DNA of 47,658 nucleotides from Elusimicrobiota bacterium (GTDB lineage Bacteria; Elusimicrobiota; UBA8919): NCBI GenBank assembly GCA_016928195.1, contig JAFGLF010000034.1:1-47658 (forward strand), in the 5' to 3' direction. The notes under the pieces were generated by a model. It was given only the letters and a program-made list of their open reading frames with translations. It was not told where the DNA came from and did not search any database. Shown piece after piece: positions 38,512 to 45,539 of this stretch; the first letter of the stretch is position 1; each line of letters begins with the position of its first letter. Position numbers and translations under genes: made by a program.

Positions 38512-40384
38512 TATTCTTGTTGTATTAGCCATATTAATTCTCGCGTTTACCCTCCGTTTTATATATCTTTCCAAAATAAATAATGATTTTTTCTTTTTAA
38601 ATCCTGTACTGGATGCTAAGGTCTATGATGACTGGGCGGTTGAGATTTCACAGGGGGATTGGATAGGAAGAAAAGTCTTCTTTATGAACCCCGGTTACCC
38701 GTATTTTCTGGCAGTTTTATATAAAATATTCGGGCATAGCCTGTATTTTGTTGCAGTAATTCAGTTTATTATAGGCAGTATAGGCTGTATTCTTGTTTAT
38801 TTTATTGCTCTGAGAGTATTTAACAAAACAGCCGCCATTATTGCAGGGATTATGGCATGCCTGTATAATGTATCATTTTACTACGAAGGGATGCTTCTTT
38901 CGGCTACGCTTATAAATTTTCTGAATGTGTTGTTGGTTTTAGTTTTGTTGCTTAAAACGGAAAAACCGGCAAAATATCTTGTTTCCGGAGTTCTATTGGG
39001 GCTTTCGGCATTGTTCAGACCCAATGTGTTGTTGTTTGTTCTGTTTTTGGGAGTATGGGCAGCAATGAATTTTCGCAGGGATTACCGGTTGTTTGTTACT
39101 TCAGCGGGGTTTTTTATATTTGGTCTTTTTATCGTTTTTTTTCCCGTAACCCTGAGAAATTATATAGTTGGAGGAGAATTTGTTCTGACTACGTCCTCAG
39201 GAGGTACGAATTTTTATATTGGCAATAATCCTTCTGCAACAGGGGTTAATTCTCCGCCTTCATTTGCCCGTTTGTCACCCGATCATCTTGAACAGGATTT
39301 TAAAGAGGAGGCAGAGAAAAGATTAAGGAAAAACTTAACATCTTCTGAAATTTCCAGGTATTGGTTTAATCAGTCAATAGAGTTTATTAAAAAAAGTCCT
39401 ATATCTTACATTAAATTAATGTGGAGAAAGTTTTGGCTTTTCTGGAACTTTTATGAGATTGGAGGAAATTTCGATTTTTACTTTGATAAAAAGTGGTTAG
39501 CTATACAAAAAGTCCCGTTACTGTCTTTCGGTATTATTGCTCCTCTGGGAATTATCGGAATGATACTGGCAGTCGGTAACTGGAAAAAAACTCTGCTTTT
39601 ATATCTTTATATTCTGACATATCTTATTGCTGTTGTTCTTTTCTTTATACTGTCGGAATACCGTTATCCGGTGGTGCCGCTTGTCATTATATTTGCCGGG
39701 TATACTGTTTACTGGTGGAAGGAGAAAATTAAAGCAAAAGATTTAAAAAGTCTTGCTTTTTCTGTAGCAGGAGGTTTAATTGCTTTTTTGGCGGTCAATA
39801 GAAATATCTGTGAAACAAGACAGGATATTTCGTATTATAATCTCGGAGGTATTTATCTAGGTAAAACAAGAATAGACGAAGCCATAGAAGAATATAAAAA
39901 AGCAATAAAGATAAACCCCGAATATTTTATGGCATATAATAATCTTGGGCTGGCTTATAATAAAAAAGGATATTATGATAAAGCTATTCTTGCTTTTAAA
40001 AAGGCAGTACATATCAAGCCGGATTTTGCAGATGCTTATGTTAACCTTGCCCTGTCATATGGGAACAAACTGATGTATGATGAGGCAATTTCTGCAACAG
40101 AGAAAGCAATAAAAATTAAGCCAAATTCTGTTGTGGCTTATAACAATCTCGGAGGTTTTTATTATAGAAAAAAACTTTACAACAGGGCAATGAGGATGTA
40201 TAAAGAAGCGATACGGATTGACCCGTATTATGCCGAGGCATATAATAACCTCGGAGTAGTATATATAAGCTGCGGTATGCGGGAGGAAGCAATTAAACTG
40301 TTTAAAAAGGCGCTTACTATATCGCCGGGTTATGCGGGTGCAGAAAATAATTATAAAAGAGCACTCAGAGAAAGTAAACCCTGA
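38498..40384 (+). CDS. GT39/ArnT-like membrane glycosyltransferase with C-terminal TPRs
   Basis: A 628-residue protein with about eleven membrane helices. An early acidic loop DAKVYDDWAVEIS and MNPGYPYFLAVLYKIFG are typical of PMT/ArnT GT-C enzymes that take sugar from polyprenyl phosphate. After residue ~430 come at least five TPRs (YYNLGGIYLGKTRIDEAIEE, AYNNLGLAYNKKGYYDKAI and so on). It overlaps the PqqD-like gene. It might glycosylate an exported product of the locus, but that is speculation; the domain call itself is firm. Confidence 0.85.
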   Translation: MKKNDILVVLAILILAFTLRFIYLSKINNDFFFLNPVLDAKVYDDWAVEISQGDWIGRKVFFMNPGYPYFLAVLYKIFGHSLYFVAVIQFIIGSIGCILVYFIALRVFNKTAAIIAGIMACLYNVSFYYEGMLLSATLINFLNVLLVLVLLLKTEKPAKYLVSGVLLGLSALFRPNVLLFVLFLGVWAAMNFRRDYRLFVTSAGFFIFGLFIVFFPVTLRNYIVGGEFVLTTSSGGTNFYIGNNPSATGVNSPPSFARLSPDHLEQDFKEEAEKRLRKNLTSSEISRYWFNQSIEFIKKSPISYIKLMWRKFWLFWNFYEIGGNFDFYFDKKWLAIQKVPLLSFGIIAPLGIIGMILAVGNWKKTLLLYLYILTYLIAVVLFFILSEYRYPVVPLVIIFAGYTVYWWKEKIKAKDLKSLAFSVAGGLIAFLAVNRNICETRQDISYYNLGGIYLGKTRIDEAIEEYKKAIKINPEYFMAYNNLGLAYNKKGYYDKAILAFKKAVHIKPDFADAYVNLALSYGNKLMYDEAISATEKAIKIKPNSVVAYNNLGGFYYRKKLYNRAMRMYKEAIRIDPYYAEAYNNLGVVYISCGMREEAIKLFKKALTISPGYAGAENNYKRALRESKP

Positions 40385-40415
40385 TTCCTGTGATTTAAAA
40401 TCACTGTAATCATGA

Positions 40416-40437
40416 CCGTTGATGATTTTTTCAACGG
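40416..40437 (+). terminator. CCGTTGA / TCAACGG hairpin after the glycosyltransferase gene
   Basis: A perfect 7-bp stem with a T-rich loop, preceded by GTGATTT/AAATCAC (40390-40404). It lacks a strong T run after the stem. Together they may end the hprK-like/pqqD operon. A -10-like TATAAA lies near 40480, but I cannot pair it with a convincing -35. Confidence 0.4.
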
Positions 40438-40509
40438 ACATAAGTTTACAAAAATTTTACGTTTTTTATACGTTTTTGATATAAAAGAGTGTTAAAAACT
40501 TTGAGATAG

Positions 40510-40616
40510 TGAACGCGAATAAACGCGAATAAGAAAAGCAACGCAAATATTCGCGAATGCTGTTATTAGCGATTATTAGCGTTAGATTAGCGATAATTAG
40601 CGTTAAAGAGCGAAGC
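40510..40616 (+). repeat. Family A word hairpin before the radical SAM gene
   Basis: GAACGCGAATAAACGCGAATAAG and AACGCAAATATTCGCGAATG words face TTATTAGCGATTATTAGCG, TTAGATTAGCG and ATAATTAGCGTTAA. It ends in AGAGCGAAGCG, then GAGGAG for the radical SAM gene. It is one of the cleanest copies of the family. Confidence 0.85.
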
Positions 40617-40633
40617 GTAGAGGAGTGAAGGTA

Positions 40634-41704
40634 ATGGCGAATTCTGTTATGAAAAAAATTATCAGTGTAACAGAGAAGAAAAACATCCCTGTGGATGTTA
40701 TGTTTGAATTAACGCACAGATGTAATCTCCGCTGTGTTCAATGTTATAATCCTGAAAAGAAACTGAAGGAAAAGGAACTTTCCACCAATGAAGTTAAGGA
40801 TATACTGGACCAGCTGGCGGATGCCGGAAGTTTGTTTCTTGTTTTTACCGGTGGCGAGGTGTTCATGAGAAAGGATATCCTCGGGCTTGCCGATTATGCA
40901 AGGAAAAAAGGTTTTGATTTATCGGTTTTTACCAACGGTACGCTTGTAACGGATTATATAGCCGGGAAACTAAGTGAGATTTCAATAACTACAGTTGATA
41001 TAAGTATTTACGGAGCTACGGATATAACACACGATAAAATTACGCAGGTACCGGGGTCTTTTAGGAAATCAATTGAGGGTGTTGAGATATTAAGAAAGAA
41101 CAATATTGATGTCACTTTGAAATGTCTCTTAATGAAACAGAATTTTCATGAATACCCCGAGTTCGCCCGGCTGAGCCGCAGCATCGGTGTTAGACATAAA
41201 TTGGATTATTCCGTTGTGCCCAGGAACGACGGCAATAAAGCGCCTCTCGAATACCGGCTGGACGAGGAAAATTTAAAAAAATTTCTGACTGATAACTTCC
41301 CTTTTGATTTTGTCAAAAGACGTAAAAATTATAAACCTAAACATTTCTGCAGTGCCGGTAAAAATATATGCAGCATCTCCCCATACGGGGATGTTTATCC
41401 CTGTCTTCAGCTTATGATAAAAGCAGGAAATCTCAGAGAACATAATTTTAATGAAATATGGTATTCTATACAGAAATCAAACGTATTGAATAAACTGCGT
41501 TCCATGAAACCTGATGATCTGTCAGTATGTAATACATGCAGTATTTTACCGTATTGCGGCCGTTGTCCCGGGATTGCACATCTTGAAGACGGTAATATAA
41601 AAGGACCTTCTAAATTTGCTTGTCAGACCGCAGGTATCATAGCGGATATGGCTTTAGGGGCTTCGCGTCCGCCGCGGCGGACAGCCCCTGATTACGGTGA
41701 TTAA
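40634..41704 (+). CDS. Radical SAM/SPASM peptide-modifying enzyme
   Basis: A 356-residue enzyme with the radical SAM cluster motif CNLRCVQC (Cys30, Cys34, Cys37), the GGE motif (FTGGEVFMRKD) and FTNGTLV. The C-terminal SPASM region has auxiliary-cluster cysteines (HFCSAGKNICSISPYG, YPCLQL, CNTCSILPYCGRCPG). It is of the PqqE/AlbA-like class that modifies peptides by C-C, C-S or related bonds. The start is ATG 40634 after AGGAG. The last residues (ASRPPRRTAPDYGD) come from a GC palindrome and repeat words. A precursor-like peptide gene follows 77 nt later. Confidence 0.9.
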   Translation: MANSVMKKIISVTEKKNIPVDVMFELTHRCNLRCVQCYNPEKKLKEKELSTNEVKDILDQLADAGSLFLVFTGGEVFMRKDILGLADYARKKGFDLSVFTNGTLVTDYIAGKLSEISITTVDISIYGATDITHDKITQVPGSFRKSIEGVEILRKNNIDVTLKCLLMKQNFHEYPEFARLSRSIGVRHKLDYSVVPRNDGNKAPLEYRLDEENLKKFLTDNFPFDFVKRRKNYKPKHFCSAGKNICSISPYGDVYPCLQLMIKAGNLREHNFNEIWYSIQKSNVLNKLRSMKPDDLSVCNTCSILPYCGRCPGIAHLEDGNIKGPSKFACQTAGIIADMALGASRPPRRTAPDYGD

Positions 41705-41708
41705 AATG

Positions 41709-41752
41709 CTGATTACACAGATTAAATTCTAACGACGTATCTGTGTAATCAG
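41709..41752 (+). repeat. Perfect 14-bp hairpin between radical SAM and precursor genes
   Basis: CTGATTACACAGAT (41709-41722) and ATCTGTGTAATCAG (41739-41752) are exact complements. It belongs to the GATTACACAGAT word family. It could attenuate or stabilize the downstream mRNA of the small peptide; that is inference. Confidence 0.85.
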
Positions 41753-41781
41753 ATATAGAATTATATCCGGAGGTGCGAGAG

Positions 41782-41928
41782 ATGAATAAGAAAAAGAAAA
41801 AGTACGAAAAACCGAAGGTAACATCCGAAAAGATTTTCGAAACACATGCTCTTGGATGCGGAAAATGTATTACGGGTCTTCCGATAAGGATACTTCCTCA
41901 ATGCAATGCTCCGCCGATGAGGTCATAG
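41782..41928 (+). CDS. Candidate RiPP precursor peptide, 48 residues
   Basis: ATG 41782 follows GGAGGTG (41769-41775), one of the best ribosome sites in the window. The product starts MNKKKKKYEKPKVTSEKIFE and continues THALGCGKCITGLPIRILPQ, then CNAPPMRS. Cysteines are at 26, 29 and 41. A basic N-terminus, a conserved-looking YEKPxVxSEKIFE leader and a short Cys/Gly/Pro-rich tail are the form of leader-core precursors. As I recall, similar YExPxVxxExxFE...C peptides occur next to radical SAM/SPASM genes; I could not check. It sits between the radical SAM gene and the S26-type peptidase gene, whose ATG is 2 nt after its stop. Confidence 0.75.
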   Translation: MNKKKKKYEKPKVTSEKIFETHALGCGKCITGLPIRILPQCNAPPMRS

Positions 41929-41930
41929 AT

Positions 41931-44570
41931 ATGGCTGATGTGCTACCGGATAAAAAAAGTATACTGCATATTAAAGCTTTGGGCGGCAGCATGCGTCCGT
42001 TGATAAAAAGCGGACAGACCGTACTTGTGGAAATAATGAGCAAACAAAAGAAAATAAATATTGGAGACGTCGTCGCTTACAGGTCCAATAGTAAACTGCT
42101 TTTGCACCGTGCGATATGGAAATCCGGAAAAGGTATTACGATTAACGATGATACTTGGGATGTCGGGCCCCATTTGGTTTCGGAAGAGGATATTATAGGC
42201 AAAGTTTTACTTCCTTTCTGGGCAAAGGGTTTTTTCGGTTTAATTTATAATATAGTTGTTTCATTCCTTTTTTTCTCACTTCGTCCTGTTAAAAGATTTT
42301 TTTCCTCGTATTTCTTCCTTTTCCTGTTTTGTCAAGTTTTTATAGTATCATCCGTTTTAACGGCTTCATCATGGAGTAATCTCGGTCCGTTCGGAGGCAG
42401 GATAAACAAAGTTGTAATTTCTCCGTATAATACAAATGTTATATATGCCGCGAGTGAATGGGGCGAGGGTCTTTTCAAAACAACAAATGCGGGTACTTCC
42501 TGGCAGTCAATAGGAGATTTTAAGAATATAAGTATTATGTCTTTAGCACTTGACCCCGGTAATCCGAATATTATATATGCAGGAGCATCCAATGGTTCCG
42601 GTATTTTCAAAAGCATAGATGGGGGTACAACTTGGAGTACATTGGAATTTAATAATGAAGGCCCGGAAGCATATTCCGTTCAAACGATAGCCGTTACAGC
42701 AGGGAATGTTGTTTTAGCAGGTATAGGACTGAGCGGAAGCGGGGGATGGATATACCGTTCGGCAGACGGAGGAATGACATGGACCAAGGTTTTTCCTTCT
42801 ACCGGTACGGCTTCAGAGATTGTCAATGAGATAGCGGTTGACCCGACAGATTCAGGTATTATCTGGGCGGTAACAGGCGATTATCTGTCTGATACCGAAG
42901 GTGAAATATACCGTAGCGTAGACGGCGGCATTACATGGGTGCAGGTGGGCGCAGGAAAGACCAGCGGATGGCTTAATACCGTAGCGGTAAAAAATATAAG
43001 TACCGCTCTGGTCGGAGGTAAAAACGGCGCATATAAGACAGTAGATGCAGGAATAAACTGGACATCCGTTTTGGCTGCAGGAACAAGTTCGTGCTTATCG
43101 ATTAAGATTGATTCTACAGATACTAATGTTGTTTATGCAGTGGCAAAAGGAACATCAGGGGAAAGATTTTATAAAAGTACGTGTACAGCAGACACATGGA
43201 TAACGCAGGTTACTGTTGCAGAAGTGAATTGTTTCCGGTCAATAGCTATTAATCCAAATGATACGGATGAGGTTTATGCCGGGGATGACGGCAGTGGTAT
43301 GTTCAAGAGTGTAGACGGCGGAACAAACTGGACAAAAATAAACAGCGGTTTAAACGGGTGTGCTGTATTTGATATTGAATTTATGGAAAGCCTTTCAAGA
43401 ATATATATAAGTGCTGCGGGAGGTATTTATTATACTGATGATTTTGGAAGCACATGGAAAAGCGTGCATAATTCCGAAGGAAGAAGCAGTGTTTTAAAAA
43501 TGCATCCTGGCAACAGCAGTATTTTTTATGCCGGGTTCGATAACGGGGACATATACAGATATAACTGGAATGGAACAGGATTTACAAGTACAAAGCTGAA
43601 TTTTAATACCGCAAACAGTTCCAGAGAGATAGTTTACGGAATAGATATAAATTCTTCGGATACCGATGTCATTTATGCGGCAACAGGGAAAAATGATGCC
43701 ACAACAGGGCATCTTTTTAAAACGGAGAACGGCGGTCAGGACTGGGTTTCTGCTATTTACGGAGTTTCTTCTCCGGTAAATGTTGTTAAAATAAATCCTG
43801 CCGACCCCGATATTCTTTTTCTCGGAGCCGGTGATTTTTCTACCGGTAAGACACTGGGAGGTCTCTGGAGGTATTCCAACGCTGACTGGGAACTGATAAT
43901 TACCGGAGGAATAATTACCGATATTGTAATAGACAGTTCCGACCCCCTGAAAATTTATGCTTCTGCCGGAGGATATGACGCTGGTATATATAAAGGTATA
44001 TACATAAGCCGTGACGGCGGGAATACCTGGTCTGAAGCATCCGGAATACCAGCTACAGGCGAAGGTTTTTCTAGTATATGTATAGATCCGGGGGATAGAG
44101 ATATAATTTATGCAACGGGGGGTTTTGATTTTTATCGGAGTCTTGACAGCGGCCAGACATGGAGCCGTGAACAAACAGACGCACATTTATACGGTATGGT
44201 GACAGCAAGTCAGTCGATTTTTGTTGCTTCGTCAAAAGGTATGCTTAAATTTTCCGGTTTTTCCTATAATACCGCAAAAAAATTGGATATATATAATTTT
44301 CCCAATCCTTTTGATATGAGTAAGTACCGGTTTACGACAATCAAGTATTCGCTTCCCGAAAGCGCCCATGATGTTAAAGTAGGGATATATACAATTGACG
44401 GCAGATTGGTAAAAGAATGGGAACAGAATACAAAGGAAGGCGGATATTCCTATTTCATATCATGGAACGGGGAAAATGACGAAGGCCGGAAGGTTTCCAG
44501 CGGACTTTATATTATGGTTTTAGATGCAGACGGCGATATTAAAAGAAACAAGATAGCAATCATTAAATGA
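41931..44570 (+). CDS. S26-type peptidase domain fused to secreted Asp-box propeller and FlgD-like tail
   Basis: An 879-residue protein. Residues ~10-95 match an S26 signal-peptidase-like domain: ALGGSMRPLIKSGQTVLVEI with Ser20, INIGDVVAYR, LLLHRAI with His59, NDDTWD and DIIGKVLLP. Two hydrophobic segments follow (about 100-117 and 123-145). The second, after RPVKRFF, looks like a signal peptide. Next come about ten BNR/Asp-box repeats (KSIDGGTTW, RSADGGMTW, RSVDGGITW, KSVDGGTNW, ISRDGGNTW, RSLDSGQTW). The tail is FlgD/T9SS-like (YNFPNPFDMSKY, SWNGENDEGRKVSSGLYIMV). I prefer ATG 41931 (GATGAGGT upstream) to earlier ATGs overlapping the precursor. A peptidase fused to an exported propeller is odd; it may process the precursor. 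Confidence 0.8.
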   Translation: MADVLPDKKSILHIKALGGSMRPLIKSGQTVLVEIMSKQKKINIGDVVAYRSNSKLLLHRAIWKSGKGITINDDTWDVGPHLVSEEDIIGKVLLPFWAKGFFGLIYNIVVSFLFFSLRPVKRFFSSYFFLFLFCQVFIVSSVLTASSWSNLGPFGGRINKVVISPYNTNVIYAASEWGEGLFKTTNAGTSWQSIGDFKNISIMSLALDPGNPNIIYAGASNGSGIFKSIDGGTTWSTLEFNNEGPEAYSVQTIAVTAGNVVLAGIGLSGSGGWIYRSADGGMTWTKVFPSTGTASEIVNEIAVDPTDSGIIWAVTGDYLSDTEGEIYRSVDGGITWVQVGAGKTSGWLNTVAVKNISTALVGGKNGAYKTVDAGINWTSVLAAGTSSCLSIKIDSTDTNVVYAVAKGTSGERFYKSTCTADTWITQVTVAEVNCFRSIAINPNDTDEVYAGDDGSGMFKSVDGGTNWTKINSGLNGCAVFDIEFMESLSRIYISAAGGIYYTDDFGSTWKSVHNSEGRSSVLKMHPGNSSIFYAGFDNGDIYRYNWNGTGFTSTKLNFNTANSSREIVYGIDINSSDTDVIYAATGKNDATTGHLFKTENGGQDWVSAIYGVSSPVNVVKINPADPDILFLGAGDFSTGKTLGGLWRYSNADWELIITGGIITDIVIDSSDPLKIYASAGGYDAGIYKGIYISRDGGNTWSEASGIPATGEGFSSICIDPGDRDIIYATGGFDFYRSLDSGQTWSREQTDAHLYGMVTASQSIFVASSKGMLKFSGFSYNTAKKLDIYNFPNPFDMSKYRFTTIKYSLPESAHDVKVGIYTIDGRLVKEWEQNTKEGGYSYFISWNGENDEGRKVSSGLYIMVLDADGDIKRNKIAIIK

Positions 44571-45532
44571 AGAAAACAGTTCATAGTTCAGAGTTCATAG
44601 TTCAGAGAAAAACCATAAAGAGATGGTCAATCTTTTTACTTACTCACTTACTCACTTACTCACTTACTCACTGTCTCTATTCTGCCGGCAGGACCGGAGC
44701 CGATTTTTTACTGATTAATCCGGGTGCAAGAATTTCGGGTATGGCCGGGACTTGTGCGGGGGTTTGCGACGATATAAATACAATTCATGCCAATCCCGGA
44801 GGAATATCACAGATATCGAAACAGGAATTCGCTCTTACGCATGCATTCTGGCTTGAGAATATAAATTACGAATATGCTGCCTATGTTAAGCCGTTTTTCC
44901 AGCGCGGTGTCCTCGGTGCCGGTATTATTTATCTTCATACGGATGTTGAAAAAAGAACGGCGGATACAGAGGAACCGCAAAGCGAATTTAGCGTACATGA
45001 CTCGGCTCTTGTTATTTCATACGGTAAAAATATAAGTAAAGTATTTTCCTGGGGCAGTAATGTAAAAATTATTGACCAGGGAATTGATAGTGAAAATGCC
45101 AAGGGTTTTGCTGCTGATCTCGGCTGGCTTTGTAAATTCAAAGTTGCGGGTTCAACATTGCAGGTAGGGGGTGTCGTGCAGAACATGGGGCCTAAAATAA
45201 GGTTTATTCAGGATGGTGACCCGCTGCCTCTTAAGTTAGCAGTAGGGGTTTCTTTCCGGATACCTAAAACCAGTGTGCTTTTAGCTTTAGATGCAAACAC
45301 TCAGAGATATGAAAATTCGGTTATAAAATTCGGCTCGGAATACTGGTATAAAAATATAATTGCCGGAAGATTTGGTTACAATACGGCTACTGTTTCAGAG
45401 CTTGGCGGGGTTTCGGGATTTTCTTTTGGATTCGGATTGAATCTTAAAGGGTATTTATGTGATTATGCCTTTTCTCCTATGGGAGTTTTGGGAGAAACTC
45501 ACTTAATTACAATAGGAAAGAAGTTTAAATAA
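44567..45532 (+). CDS. PorV/PorQ-like (UPF0164) outer-membrane protein
   Basis: A 321-residue predicted beta-barrel. The mature part begins GRTGADFLLINPGARISGMA, then DDINTIHANPGGISQI, the hallmark of the PorV/UPF0164 family. It continues with alternating strands and ends in MGVLGETHLITIGKKF. The N-terminal region is made of repeats. AGTTCATAGTTCAGAG words (44574-44612) encode the hydrophilic start. CTTACTCA tandem words (44637-44670) encode the hydrophobic core of the signal peptide (LLTHLLTYSLTHCLYSA). It overlaps the upstream gene in ATGA. It may help export proteins with the FlgD/T9SS-like tail found upstream. Confidence 0.8.
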   Translation: MKKTVHSSEFIVQRKTIKRWSIFLLTHLLTYSLTHCLYSAGRTGADFLLINPGARISGMAGTCAGVCDDINTIHANPGGISQISKQEFALTHAFWLENINYEYAAYVKPFFQRGVLGAGIIYLHTDVEKRTADTEEPQSEFSVHDSALVISYGKNISKVFSWGSNVKIIDQGIDSENAKGFAADLGWLCKFKVAGSTLQVGGVVQNMGPKIRFIQDGDPLPLKLAVGVSFRIPKTSVLLALDANTQRYENSVIKFGSEYWYKNIIAGRFGYNTATVSELGGVSGFSFGFGLNLKGYLCDYAFSPMGVLGETHLITIGKKFK

Positions 45533-45539
45533 AAAACCG

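Noticed and set aside
40510..40616. Possible CRISPR-like array because of regularly repeated ACGCGAATA words
   Set aside because: Units are 8-12 nt, degenerate and without unique spacers; the two halves are reverse complements, so this is a hairpin repeat. No cas gene is present.
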